The position numbers were made by a program, and so were the translations under genes. Below are positions 25,740 through 39,040 of a stretch of DNA of 64,000 bases, one piece after another; position 1 is the first letter of the stretch; each line of letters starts with the position of its first letter. The notes beneath the pieces are model-generated. The model had not been told where the DNA came from, ran no database searches, and worked only from the letters and a program-made list of their open reading frames with translations. Location: NCBI GenBank assembly GCA_014871385.1, contig CM026424.1, positions 13,420,892 through 13,484,891 on the forward strand. Reading direction: 5' to 3'. The stretch comes from Ceratodon purpureus (Eukaryota > Streptophyta > Bryopsida > Pseudoditrichales > Ditrichaceae).

Positions 25740-26244
25740 GGAGCAAGGTGTGGAGTAGCGGCCGGTTGAGATGGGTTGAAATAAGCTTCTCCTGCTCTGT
25801 CTTTTAGGAGCTGCGAGACTTATTAGGGTTTGATATTATCTGACCGTGTGTTTTGTAGAGATATATGTGCACGGAACGCTTACTATAATTGCAGGGACCT
25901 TAGGTTTTTAGCTTTGAAACTTCTGGATCTCAGCCCTCTGAACATATAGTTGTATAACACCGATATATGTGAGCTTATATTTTTTTTGTATACTCTGTTT
26001 ACTTGGCCCTGAAGTTGTGACTTGTCGGATCGTTTCCAGAAGGAAACATATTGCGAATCCTATTTTATTCAACCCACGGCATGAATCTTTCACTTTAATC
26101 GACATCGTTGGTAGCTCGTTTGGCAAGGTTTACTGTCTACTTTGACGTGTGTTTACTTCTCTTATTGATGTATGTTCATCCCTTTAAATCATAGGGTAAC
26201 CTGACGTTTGTTTACTTTGTTCGCTGCGTGTGATTTGTCGACGA
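25740..26244. other. UBL5 3' flank
   Basis: Probable 3' UTR and spacer; no gene seen. Confidence 0.4.
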
Positions 26245-26800
26245 GTATGGTTGAGAAGTATATTTGATTTCGAATTCCTTAACTCAGCCGGTGGCTCTGT
26301 ATTGAGCAGGGGCTGGGCTTATTCGATTCTCATGGCTGTTGCGAGGGCAGAACTCTCCCAGCTTCACAATTTACTATTCACGGTCTCTGGCCGATGCATG
26401 TAGTAGGGACGTCGCCTCGTTTTGCAGTCCTCCCTGTTACTAATGTCCCATTTCTGCCCTTCAACATAAATGCTGGTGGTTTATGACTTGCAATGATGAA
26501 CACTCTTCAAGTATCATCGATATGTAGCAACACTGGACATTGCACAATATACCTTCATTTTGCAGATGACTTGGAAACTTAAAGAAACGATGCTTACAAA
26601 TTGGGTGTCGTTTTCATGTCCCAAGCCGAATCCTGAAGGTCTTTGGAACTATGAATGGAAGAATCACGAATCGTGTTCTGGGATGGATCGACTCGCTTAC
26701 ATTGAGACAGCAATTGCCCTGCATAGTACTTCCAATATCCTGGAAGCTTTCCAGTTTGAGGTATGCTTCAGCTTCCCTAACTCTTTACAAATGCTGCAGC
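26245..26800 (+). pseudogene. Decayed partial copy of the RNase T2 gene
   Basis: Aligns by eye with about 8915-9520 of the intact RNase T2 gene, including parts of introns 1 and 2 and the start of intron 3, so it arose from DNA and not from mRNA. The CAS-I segment still reads FTIHGLWP near 26380, but upstream sequence carries indels and loses conserved cysteines. CAS-II has become NYEWKNHESC in place of NHEWKKHGTC. Homology stops shortly after the exon 3 donor; no counterpart of exon 4 or exon 1 follows. A plus-strand open frame continues to 26943 but runs antisense to the last exon of the adjacent GNAT gene. Confidence 0.88.
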
Positions 26801-26885
26801 TAGAACAACTAAATACTCACACTCACGGAAGCACCCCTCAAATAATTAGAGCATCTGAAACGCATCGACAGGCTCCTAATTTAAT

Positions 26886-28220
<1,335 letters not shown>

Positions 28221-28393
28221 TCAATTGTGAATCCTGTTGTGAAATACGGTAACGTTCTAATGCATCCTGTTGATCTGAATAGATTATTAATATTATTATT
28301 AAGCCTCAAGTGTGCAGCTCCTGAGACCGTGACAGAGCAGGACAACGTCTGTGAGCGTCCGGGTACCTATACCCCCCCAACCAGAGAGCGACA

Positions 28394-28410
28394 GCTGGAA
28401 TAGCTCAGTT

Positions 28411-28443
<33 letters not shown>

Positions 28444-28467
28444 GAGGTTCGACCCCTCCTTCTAGCG
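28394..28467 (+). tRNA. trnN-GUU: tRNA-Asn (anticodon GTT)
   Basis: 74 nt. The acceptor stem GCTGGAA pairs with TTCTAGC, including one G-T pair. The A box is TAGCTCAGTTGG. The anticodon stem TGTGG/CCACA encloses CTGTTAA, with GTT at 28428-28430. The T arm GGAGG TTCGACC CCTCC is perfect. No intron and no encoded CCA, as expected for a nuclear gene. Confidence 0.97.
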
Positions 28468-31395
28468 TCGACTTTTATCTACGTTCCTTTTTCTCCTACC
28501 TACATGGACTTGAGTGTAAGTAGTTTTGTTATTTTTGGAGTTAATATGAATAAGTTACGAATGAAAACCTACAACATGGACTTATTATAACATCCTTGAA
28601 TGTTTATGGAGTTTATATTTTTAAGAAATGAAAGTAAGTATTGAAGGATGAATCAATATTTTGATCGTTTAGACTTATCTTGATAAGTATGTGCTAGTGG
28701 CAATTCAATTTGGGCTTCCTATTTCATTTCTTAAATAGTGATAGTTCGCCATTACGCTAATGTAGCCCACCTCGAGTATGTATTATTGCAAAGAAACTTA
28801 AAATGCTTTTATTATGTTAACCATTCAATATTTACTGAAGGTGAAAAATATGGTATGTAATAGTAACATGTTTAACACTTATATAATTTGGGAACTAAAA
28901 CCTCTTTTCAATGATAAAAATAAACAATGAGAATACTCATTAAACTTACGAAAATAAGACTTTTCAATGATGGGCTATAGATGAGTCCATGAAGACCATA
29001 TTGAAACCAAGTTTGTTAGTGTTCAAGAGTAGAATGTGATTACTTAGTAGTAAATAAAAATGTCAAAAAATAGTTGGAAAAACATCTCTAAAAGAGGTGT
29101 ATAAGTTTGGTCCTAGCAGCTTTGTTGTGATGGGAACTATACGTAACAATTAAATCATTAAAAACAAAAGTATTATTTACTCGAGGTTCTAATATGCTCC
29201 TTGAAGTGAATTTTTTCCTGGAGTTATCACATTGGTACTAAAAAAGTTAAAAGAAACAGAAAAATATCTTTTACTACACAAAATGTTTTTCCTCCACAAA
29301 TAGACTGACTGTGACAATTCTGCTGAATTTGCATATGACAAAGTGGTTCTGAAAGGGGTCATTGCAGTACTTTTGACCACAAAAATATTCTACTTCAACT
29401 TTCCTCCGATGCTGTTCCTTTTCCAATTCTTAAGTGGTTCAATTCTCAGTATGAATCTAGAAAGGCTGAGTAGACTTAGAGTCAATGATTTAAAAAATCT
29501 TTCATATTTGTTGACTTCTTTTTCTCTTCATGGGTCTTTTGCAGTTGTGTAGCACCTTCTTTTAATGATGACATGTTGAGTAGTAACAATTCTTTTGATT
29601 CTGGAAATCTAAGCATATGATATTTGGTCACGCCATAGTTTTTCAGCCAAATCGGTCATTGCAAATTTGCATGTATAGTGTATAGTGAACTGAACTAAAT
29701 ATATATCTGGGTAATAATTATTTGGGTGTTTTATCCCACTGAGGGGTAGTGGCAACTGTGCTGAGCAGTGAAATCATGTAACTTTGTTCAATAAAAGTAT
29801 TTCTGGAGAGCACCCTGATTTTTGGCTGAGTGCTAACTTGTGCAAGACCTTGGCTGTCAATACCTTACTTATTGCATATAAGTATGTCACTGTGTGAGGC
29901 TCTAGCCAGCAGTGTGTCTAAGTTTAAGGTAGAAGCACCAGTAATTAGGAGTAGTGTAAAACAACAAGCGGCAGAATGAGAGTAGGTCAAATTATCAAAA
30001 TTCTTTCATCTTTGCTTTATTGTACATGGTTTTTGTGGCCTCCTCGCCATTTTGCTTGCTAGTACATATCAATTTAAACCTTTAAAAATTAATATAAATC
30101 AATATTACAAGTCGAAACAATGTGCTCTTCCTTTCATATCGTCTTTGTTTGTTGTACTTGGGAGTAATTTGTTCCAAGATTTCTAATCCAAATCCTCTGT
30201 AAAGAAGCTTTAAAAGTGGCTTTGACATTAGAATCCACCTTGAAACTTCAAAACTTCATTTAGTGTAACTCGGCAGTGTCTCTTCTTGCAGAGAAAGTAT
30301 TTCTATATTACTAACATATGTCTTACAAATTTAGCAATAATGGTGAAACAAATAAACATTTTATTCATGCCAGTCCCATCCTGAGACTAGGATTTCGCTC
30401 TCACTAACTCAGGATAAGTTATGAGATCTATGGAGCACCATGATAGTTCATTTATACAGATTTCATGTAAAATACATCAGATTTTGGTTTGAAGTTTATG
30501 TTTCATTGCCTAGCAACAGGATCAGTCGTCCTTGCACTGTTCAGTTTAATGCCTATTATCTTGAGCCGGTTTGCTCTTCCAATGTGTTAATAACCCACTC
30601 CAATAAAAGTCTCCACTCAGATGTACCCTACAAAATGTAAAGTAATCCCCAAATCAAAAATTAGAAATTCAACTCGGCAGTGTTTTGCCGCTCCAAAAGG
30701 ATAAAAAGATGGAAGGATGCAGTCATGCAAATTTGCCAGCATTAGACCCAAATCCATGATAGTAATCTTCCATTTCATATATGAGCCTAATAGATCATAA
30801 AAAAAAACACACCAGCAGGCTAAAGTCCTGTAAACATATCCCCTCCCATCCATCCCCTTCTCCACAAGTCAAAAACCATCAGGAAAACTCACAATCTCAA
30901 GCAATACAGTACCATATAAAAGAACCTACCAAGTCAATCATTGCTGTACGAAACAACCAGGCCACCCTTTCCATCTGGCCAACAGTGGCCGCATCACAAC
31001 CTCGCACCCATCCCCTCACAACTTTCCACACCATGCCCAAAACCAGGAGGTTCCACATGAAAAAACACAATTCATCTCAGATCAACCAACACGAGCATGC
31101 CAAACCATGCCAACTCAAGTTGACATACAACCAGTCAAAGCATTGTTAGACTTTCATAATACTCTCAATAAGCGATACGAAAGCACTCCCAGCACTGTCA
31201 AGAGCTGCATCCCCATGCATGATGATCTCATCCCAACAGTGCAGTGCAGGTGCTTTGATTCTCGAGCCCTCTAGCTCAGCCCCCGAATTTTGGTCGCAAG
31301 GACACCAGCTCGACAGCACAAGTCTAGTAATCAGAGAATATTCAATAATTCAACAGTATAGTAATACTTAATTAATCAAACAGCAAGTCCCTGTT
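28468..31395. other. AT-rich intergenic region
   Basis: About 2.9 kb with only short chance open frames. The stretch near 30.8-31.3 kb is richer in C on the plus strand and could be part of an untranslated exon, but nothing coding is supported. Confidence 0.45.
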
Positions 31396-32917
31396 CTTCC
31401 GATCACGTCTCCTCTAGAGTCCTCCTGCTTCGGCACTGAGTTGAGAGAGAGGGAGAGAGGAGTTGCAAAACTTGTCTTGAAGTGTGGGCCGAGTGCTTGG
31501 GTTGTACAGACGTTTTTTCTGGATTCGGCGTTGCTGGAAGGGAGCTTCGGGGAGGGTTTTTTGTTCGAGGTTCGGTTGGTTTGTAGGTGAGCTGTGTGCT
31601 TGCTTCTGAACTTCAGAGCTTTTGTTTAGATTACTGGCCTGTAGCTGAGTTTTTTGTTTCTGGAAGTTTGGAGTTGCGTGCTTGTACGGCTTTGTTTGTG
31701 TTTAGGTGTTGTTTTTTGTCAGTTTGTGATATTTTATATAGTTTGAGTGACTATGTGTGAGGTTGTGTTGATGGACTTCCTGAGTTGGTTCTCTGAGTGG
31801 TGTAATTTGGGTTCGAGGAGCTGCCAGGGTAAAGTAGGAAGGTGTGATGTGGTTCTCAAGGGAATATTTTTGCTCGTGTTTGGCAAAATTTACTACTTTC
31901 TTGCGGCTACTCGGGTCACTCTAGTGGGTCTTTGCTTACTTCAATCTAGAGCTAGCGTTTTCTGTCGATGTATTAGTTCTTGTGGTTTTTGGAGCCTTGT
32001 GATTATAGCTTCAGTTACCTACCCCTCCAGAATACTTGGTGCAGGAATTAAGTTGTACCGTGTTTGGAAGAGAGTAAGAACATAAGATTGTCCCTGTGAA
32101 GCTCGTGGTTTTGATCTGTAGACTGTACCACGACTAGGTAGATCCGATCTTCTGATTTTGATCCAACTGCGGATATTTGTAAGGAATGGCTTTAATTAAC
32201 TCATTTTAGTGCCCAGAAGTCTATCAGATCTTCAAATTATATTACTGAAAATTATCTTAGAGAATTAAGGTTGAGTGCCGTTTGCAGTGTCCAACTTGAA
32301 TTGGAACTACGGTTTCCTCTTATACTTGCCGAGGTTTTACCAGCAATTAAACGATCTCCTGGTGATTCGGATATCCAGAGCATGTTCCGCTTTGGACTCA
32401 TGATCTGGCCAGGGATTAGAAAAGTGAGGAATTCGTTTGGCAAACGGCTACTTTCAAATTGATGAGATATGTCTCTAGATATGGCCCTTTCGTGAAGGTA
32501 AGTAGTGTTTTGTTAACATATCACTAGTCATAAGCACAAACATCCGTGCAGTAAATGAAATGGAACTAATTGCGGAGGAGAGGAAATGACGTTACTAGAC
32601 AGTTTTTATCAGGTTTCTTCCAACACAATAACTGGGAATATTGGGGTATTGCTCGTTCGCGGCAATCCAAACTTTGTGCACAATTATTTGATGGACTTGC
32701 CCTTATCCTCAGTAGTAGTGCTCTTCCATTTAAGTTTAGATAACAGTTCAGAATTCTTCTCATCGAGTGAAGAAACGGACAGGAAATGAGGAATGAATTA
32801 CAGTAGTTCATGTCTAGAATCCTCCGCTCGGTTGAGTTTTTTTCCGGACTTTTTGTGTTGCAACTCATTCACAGTGGTAATTATGTGCAGAATATTCGTC
32901 AGTTTACAATGTGAATC
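31396..32917 (+). promoter_or_regulatory. Probable promoter and spliced 5' leader of the glycosyltransferase-like gene
   Basis: A GA-rich tract at about 31443-31462 is followed by T/G-rich leader-like sequence. The reading frame downstream begins close after an apparent acceptor (GTGCAG near 32890), suggesting at least one 5' UTR intron. Open frames here (e.g. 31747-32085) look like chance. Confidence 0.4.
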
Positions 32918-33940
32918 ATGGCCAAGGTGGCCGAGACCTCTCCACCTCCAGCCATGAACTTCAACATTCCGGTGAAAGTGACCATGCTAGTCCAGGTCAT
33001 TGTCTGCTTTGGCATAATTGCTTCCACGGTCTCCATTACACGATCTGTTGTTCAGTCCAATGTGGCCAAACTCAATGCCAACTTAGGGCACCTTCACAGA
33101 CCATCAGGACAAGTCAAATCGAACCCAGCCTCCGCTCCGAACTCCACTGCTGTCATATCGAACTCAACCTTAACTGCGAACGCCACGGTCCCCTCACACA
33201 CTGAGGAGCTCGACTACACAAAGCTTCATGGATATATCATCAGCAACAAAGAACGCAGATACAACTCCTCCAAGGTGGTGCTTGACAAACTGGGGTTGGT
33301 TTCACATCAGCATGTGCCTCTGTCGTACAAATCAGACGCCATCCGCAAGGCCATGGAAGACTTCCATGTTGGCAACCAAAGGTACCTCACTGACAGATAC
33401 AAGAAAGTTTTCTCCAACAGGATGGCGTTTGCGCACTTGTTTCAGGACTTTTTTGACGATCCTAAAGCTGCACCGGCCTCCTGGCGCTTCTTCTTCGAGG
33501 ATGACGTTGCGCTTCACCCTTCCTTGACGAAGGCCCTCGCGCAGAAGGTCTTGGCTCGAGGACTTGAAGTTGCAGCAGGGGATGGGATTCTTTACCTTGG
33601 TATCTGTGGGCCGAACAGGTGTGAGAAGAAGACCGTCGTCTTGTCATCGCCTGTTGAAGCGATGCGGTGCGCAGGAGCATGCACTCATGCGTTTGGGTTA
33701 ACCAAGTGGAAGACAGGGGGGCTCCTTGCTTACATGGATAAGCTGAAGACGCCGAACAATGTCAATGTGTCTGTTATGTACTTCGATCAGTTGCTGAGGA
33801 CGTATGGGGAGCAGGTGCACAGAATTTGGGTCCTCGGAAGCAACTTGAAGAGTCCCCAGATGAATAACCATTACGGGCTTGTGTATCAAGACCGGACGAA
33901 TTATCCATCAGTGATTATGAGTAAAGAGCCGAAGCAGTAG
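32918..33940 (+). CDS. Type II membrane glycosyltransferase-like protein
   Basis: 340 residues in one exon. A short cytosolic N-terminus is followed by one membrane segment (about residues 19-40, VTMLVQVIVCFGIIASTV). A Ser/Asn-rich stem with several N-glycosylation sequons follows (NST, NAT, NSS), then a globular lumenal domain. The domain has an acidic FFFEDDVALHPS motif and AMRCAGACTHAFGLTKWK, a pattern reminiscent of GT25/GT31-type transferases in which an acidic cluster binds metal-nucleotide-sugar. I therefore infer a Golgi transferase, without knowing donor or acceptor. It converges on the alpha/beta hydrolase gene. The gene model is firm; the function is inferred. Confidence 0.8.
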   Translation: MAKVAETSPPPAMNFNIPVKVTMLVQVIVCFGIIASTVSITRSVVQSNVAKLNANLGHLHRPSGQVKSNPASAPNSTAVISNSTLTANATVPSHTEELDYTKLHGYIISNKERRYNSSKVVLDKLGLVSHQHVPLSYKSDAIRKAMEDFHVGNQRYLTDRYKKVFSNRMAFAHLFQDFFDDPKAAPASWRFFFEDDVALHPSLTKALAQKVLARGLEVAAGDGILYLGICGPNRCEKKTVVLSSPVEAMRCAGACTHAFGLTKWKTGGLLAYMDKLKTPNNVNVSVMYFDQLLRTYGEQVHRIWVLGSNLKSPQMNNHYGLVYQDRTNYPSVIMSKEPKQ

Positions 33941-34772
33941 GAATGAGCAGCTTCAGAACCTGGTCTTGCCTTGGTGGAGAAACACCACGGCATAGCTTCC
34001 AGTAAGTGTACAATACGTCTTCATTTAGTAATAGCATTGTTTGTTTTAGTGGGGATTTAACAGATTCAATCATCATAAATGTGGCTTCCGTTTCGAAGTT
34101 TAAATTTGCAACAGAACCCTCAACGTTGCACACTGATGTACACGTGATGTTGTCGTGTCACCTGCAAGTCTGGAGGGATTAGAAAATAAATGGAAATGAT
34201 TTCATGATGGTGGAGTCGTTAAATCACTCCAAAGAGTATATCTCATTGAAGCTCGCAGAGATAGATACACATGATCATGCTGTAGGCACCAGAGGCTGGA
34301 AGGATTGAGGAAAAAACCCTCTCCACGCTACAAACAAGTGTTTGGCAATATCCAAGACCGGGCTTGATGTGCTTTGAGGAGCTTATCAGTAAGACCAAAG
34401 ATGGAGAGAAAATTTTACAGCGTTAACTTCTGGAGGATTGACTTAATTCTAACAATCTGGCGAGCATAATCGAAGTTCTCTGAGCACTGAAAGTGAAAGT
34501 TTAACACTAGGTACGATTCTTCTATTCAAGCCCCTTGAAGTAATCTGACGACGGCTGCTTTCCGAGCTGGAATTGCTCAAGCGATGAATATTATAGCGCA
34601 CTTGGTCTATGCAGCATATAAAACCTCATCATGTGCAAGCTCATAGCCTGCATTCATATCCCATCTGCCGCATTCATGGTTGTTGCAAGCGGGAACATAC
34701 AAATGCACGAGGCTCGCAGTCACCCTTCATAACTTGCCTCTCTATTCACAAGCTTCCGCCCTTAATTCTGCA
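33941..34772. other. Spacer between convergent genes
   Basis: Holds the 3' ends of the glycosyltransferase-like gene (+) and the hydrolase gene (-). Nothing else seen. Confidence 0.4.
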
Positions 34773-35906
34773 CTAACTTTGACCACCTGCGGTTATGTTG
34801 GGAGGCATCTTGACATGCGATTCCAACCATGTAATGATCTTCGTGGTAGACAGGCTTGTGAATTCATGATTACCATATGCGAGATTCAACTCTTCCTGGA
34901 TATGATGCGCCCAGTGATCATTTCTCGAAGAAAGAGAATCCAACAGCTCTTGGCCCCCCAATCCCCCGCTCATGTCCTGTTTCAGATTCAATGACCTCGA
35001 GTCCGACTTCAAGTACCCTCTAAAATCCAAATGCCCATGCCGCTGGAGAACTCCAACCAAATTCTCCGACATCTCAAGATCAACATACGGGATCCGCCTC
35101 ATGAAAAAATCATCAGTAATCTCCACCTCCTCACACTGGATCTCATCAGCTTCAATTCCAGCTTTCCGCAACACTGGCATAATCTCCCGAATCCTCTCAG
35201 CCCTAACCTCATCCTTCACCATATGCACAAACAGAACCGGTGGATACGGCAGACTCGGAACCTCCTGAAAGCTTCCTTCCGCAATCATCAGCACGATAGC
35301 ATCAAACTTCACATCCCTCGCAAGACTAGAAACAAAGTAACCTCCAGAAGACGCCCCTAACCCTAACAACGGCAACTCCACAAGACCCAACTTATCCATC
35401 CAGCTCTCCAACACGAGCTTAACCCGCGGAGCGTCTTCCTTCCGCCAGCAATCCTGCTGACTCGAGACCGCAATCACGGCATACGAAGCTTGCAACGCCT
35501 GGATCACAAACGCCCGCTCCTCCGGCGCCCCAGAACAACCACTGCAGTCCGGATGCTTGTCCCAGAAGAAGGTCGCCTTGCAGTAGCACCCGTGCGCCAG
35601 AAACATCACAGCGCGAGGATTCGCCGGCACTTGGTACACAAGCTCAGTCCCATTCCAAACCTCCCGCCTCGGACTCAATATCTTGGAATACACGGGAAAT
35701 GTGATATCGATGGCCTGCTGCTGGTCCTGATCTGGTAACGCCACCGGAAGTATGGCACCAGGAGTAGCAGGTCCAGAGCGAAATGCGAGCAGGAGAAGCG
35801 CGAGTGCAGCGAACGCTACAATGGCTGGAGTCACGCGATTGGGATTGGAAAACATGGCCGCACCTGCATTGCGACGCGGCAGAGGCGAACGCGGCGCATT
35901 CGCCAT
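34773..35906 (-). CDS. Membrane-anchored alpha/beta hydrolase family protein
   Basis: 377 residues in one exon, similar to an uncharacterised plant family (Arabidopsis At3g12150 type). One N-terminal membrane segment lies at about residues 25-43 (VTPAIVAFAALALLLLAF). The hydrolase fold follows: oxyanion region VMFLAHGCYC, nucleophile elbow LGLGASSGGYF (G-x-S-x-G), a candidate acid in HMVKDEVRAERI, and a late histidine in QRHGHLDFRGY. A Cys cluster, CYCKATFFWDKHPDCSGCSG, probably forms disulfides or a metal site. Substrate unknown. An alternative start at the second Met (residue 18) would give a shorter cytosolic tail. Confidence 0.87.
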   Translation of the reverse strand: MANAPRSPLPRRNAGAAMFSNPNRVTPAIVAFAALALLLLAFRSGPATPGAILPVALPDQDQQQAIDITFPVYSKILSPRREVWNGTELVYQVPANPRAVMFLAHGCYCKATFFWDKHPDCSGCSGAPEERAFVIQALQASYAVIAVSSQQDCWRKEDAPRVKLVLESWMDKLGLVELPLLGLGASSGGYFVSSLARDVKFDAIVLMIAEGSFQEVPSLPYPPVLFVHMVKDEVRAERIREIMPVLRKAGIEADEIQCEEVEITDDFFMRRIPYVDLEMSENLVGVLQRHGHLDFRGYLKSDSRSLNLKQDMSGGLGGQELLDSLSSRNDHWAHHIQEELNLAYGNHEFTSLSTTKIITWLESHVKMPPNITAGGQS

Positions 35907-37386
35907 ATTGGCAGATTACTCCCCAGCAGCACCAGCGAATGGATCGGAAACCCGAAGCCTCAGAAACAAGCCCTCACGAATCTCCACAAACCCCTGATCG
36001 CCCTTCCATTCCGCTCAGTGGCGCTCTTCACATCGCCATCGCCACTGCGCCATTCAACAGCATGACTCTTTGCCACTCTCATCTCATCTGGCACACTCCA
36101 TTCTGGGTCCTCTCATGTGGTGGGATTGCAATTGCAATTGCCTGCTCCGATTCACTCTCCTGTGTGTTGTGTTTGAGAAGGAGGTGGTTGATGGAATGGG
36201 CGGGAGTAAGTGGTGACGACGTAGATGAGCATCACTTCCACAGAAAAAGCATCACTGTACACAAACCCAACAACTCAAGGCAAGACGGAAGAAGATGAAC
36301 TCCGTAAAATCTTTTCCAATTTGGAATTCTCAAAATTTCACATCAATAAAAAGATCAATATTTGTCATAGAACAATTTCAACTGTTTCAGGTACACATGA
36401 TAAATCACTATTTAGATTTTCAAATTTAATTTCAAGTGCAATTCCTATGGTCAGTCCATAAGCCGAAAACACAAATGATTAAGTTTGATAAAGAGAAGCT
36501 TGGCTGTGCCAAGCTGTCGGCCCATTTCACATCCAATGTGGTGGCACCACAAATGGCGCGGAAACCCATTTCACAAATTCCCAACAACACGAAATCCATG
36601 TCTCTTTGAAATCATAAATGCAAACTTGAATCACGCTACATCACCCCGCATCTCATCTCATTCTTGTCCTCCATAGCTACAGGGAGTAACTTGGTGAATT
36701 GCACAACCACTCTTCCTGCTTCGGTGATGAGCTCTTCGTCAGAATCTGTTTGCGTGGAGCTAATCAATTGGAGCCAGCTTCGACGTGAATCGTGAGACGT
36801 GCGCTAGAAGAAGGATTTCCTTACCAGGTACTATTCTCAGATTTGTACCCGTTTATGTATGGGATTGACAACAAGGCTTAGTGTTAGGGGGCCATCAGTG
36901 AGATCTTCTCTAGTTCCAAGAGCTGTGTTCGATCAGCATTCTGTGGGTTGCTCTACAAGGTAAGGATTGCAGGTAAATGTGATGGCCCAGGATGGGTTCA
37001 GCATTCTCTGAGTTCTACAAGGAAAGGATTGCAGGTAGATCAATGATAGCGCAGGATGGATGGGTTTAAGAGCAGGTTCAGATTGTGGAGAGTCTGGCTT
37101 TTAAGCAGAAGTGAATGTGGGTTCAAGAAATGAGCAATGCTGCTTCCTTGTTGAAGATCTTGATGGTAGAAGTGGTGATTGATGGTGTCATGTGATGGAG
37201 TGTGTTTTTGTTTTCTCGGTTGGTGGTAATACTAGGGTTTATGGGTTTAGGAAGGTATTGCTTGAGTTGGAAGAGGGTGGATGGTAGAAAAAGGGTGGAT
37301 CGTCTGTTTGGAAGATGGTGAAGGAAATGGGTTGGTTGTGTTGAGGATTCAGTTTCTAGCTTGTTGATGGGAGTTGATGTCTGCAG
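35907..37386. other. Divergent intergenic region
   Basis: Lies between the starts of the hydrolase (-) and FAS1 (+) genes and may hold both promoters. Short open frames on both strands are not supported as genes. Confidence 0.4.
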
Positions 37387-38073
37387 ATGGCCTCGTCGAT
37401 ATTGCATATCGTCCCGACCATACGCGCTCTGGTGGTAATTTCCTACTTCGCCCTCACAATCTTTTTCTACACCCGCGCTCCATCTGGTGCCAGTCTCGCG
37501 GCTTCCGGGTTCCCCTCTATTCCTTCCGGTTACGCAGAATCGGGGAGCAAGTATGAAAGCGTGGGTGCTTTTGGGGAGATGATGATCGCAATGTTGGGCC
37601 CAACGGATGTGCCCTTCACTCTCTTCGTGCCCTCCCACGCTGCATTTCTCAACATCTCCTCCATCTTTCGAAAGATCGAGGAGAAGGGGGAGAAACTGGA
37701 CGTCACAGACACCGAGTCTCCAATCTACGCCGTGATGTCGCACTTGCTGAGTTTCAGCGCCGTCCCCAAGCCAATTCTGTCGAAGCACGTTCCGGTTGGG
37801 AAGGAGCTTGTGCACGAGTCTCTCTCGGGATTCTTGTTATCCTTATCTCGCGTGCGAGGCACGGGCCTCCTGGTGAACAACGTAACCTGCGCGGTCACGG
37901 ATCTGCAAAGGGGGCGGTTCGTAATTCACGTCTTGAATGGTGCGCTCATGGATTTCGATTTTGAGCAATCCATGTTGCAAGAGTCGGCCCCGGGTGGTGA
38001 AGAGGATAGCAAGGAAGAAGTGGATCAGGAGGAAGATGTCAGCGAGGATCAAGAGCAGCAGAGCCACATTTGA
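37387..38073 (+). CDS. Fasciclin-like (FAS1 domain) protein
   Basis: 228 residues, single exon. An N-terminal hydrophobic segment (residues about 10-30) acts as signal peptide or anchor. One FAS1 domain spans about 50-195, with the H1-like motif PFTLFVPSHAAFLN and the H2-like motif FVIHVLNGALMDF. The tail is strongly acidic (EEDSKEEVDQEEDVSEDQ) and lacks an obvious GPI signal or arabinogalactan-type repeats. It resembles the single-FAS1 plant proteins that are not classical FLAs. FAS1 domains mediate adhesion or matrix contacts; its specific role is unknown. Confidence 0.88.
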   Translation: MASSILHIVPTIRALVVISYFALTIFFYTRAPSGASLAASGFPSIPSGYAESGSKYESVGAFGEMMIAMLGPTDVPFTLFVPSHAAFLNISSIFRKIEEKGEKLDVTDTESPIYAVMSHLLSFSAVPKPILSKHVPVGKELVHESLSGFLLSLSRVRGTGLLVNNVTCAVTDLQRGRFVIHVLNGALMDFDFEQSMLQESAPGGEEDSKEEVDQEEDVSEDQEQQSHI

Positions 38074-39040
38074 GCTCTTTGTTCGTAATGTAGTTCAGCC
38101 ATTTTATTTTGCATCATTGTCAATGAGCTTCGGCGATTCAGGTTCTCTGATAAAGTTGTACATATCTTCATGTCGAGGCCTAGTCGATCTCAGCAGAGTT
38201 TGTTTACATTCGGTGCTTAGTTACTCTGCTGCAACTGATCCTTTGGCTTCGAAGATTTGCATGTCAAGGCGGTTGTTACTCCATCCACGATACTTATCGA
38301 CATTTTTGCAGACATCGCCATGACGTGGTGGTGGCTGTTTGTTTCAGTCTCCGGGGTGGCTGAAGCTTGGCAGCATATGGATTCGGAGACCAATGCAGAT
38401 TCTCACAAGGACAGGTTGGAGTTTGCATTACCTTGAGAATGTTAACGATGTCAAGATTTCTGTGACTTCGGTGTTTAGGTACCAAATGATCTTGTTCGGT
38501 ACTTCAGAAGTTGTTATTCCCTGTGTAGGTAGGCATTGTATTTCGTCCTTCCTTTTTGGTTGTCTTGGGTTTGATATATTTTTTTTAATGTGGAGAAGCC
38601 TCTACTTTTGCAGTTCTGAGTATTGTTGTGAGAATTAGCGTTCTGATTTATTCCAATTTTTCTTTGGCATTTCGAAGTGAGTTAGATAATGGATTTGGAG
38701 GATTAGATGATACATTTATATTGTGAAAATTTTAATTGCAATGAAAAATTGCATTTACCTGAGAATCAGCCCGAATGTGGTTGTTGGGCCTTCGAGGGTT
38801 AAGTGGGGACCAATAGCTGCAGTATGACTGCAATTTGGACCGCTTTGACTGTAGTGGCGACAAAATTCTGTCACATCAAGCATGGCTTATGATAGTACAT
38901 TTGTTTGAGTTTGCAGTGGATGCATCATTTCTCAACGACGGGTACTGAAATTTGGCCATGGTGTTGACCCACAAACGGAAGGTTTGTATTGATGACATAC
39001 TTCGATTGCTCTTAAATCGATCTTGCGGGAAGGGAGACGC
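38074..39040. other. Spacer between convergent genes
   Basis: 3' flanks of the FAS1 gene (+) and SGS3 (-). No further gene seen. Confidence 0.4.
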
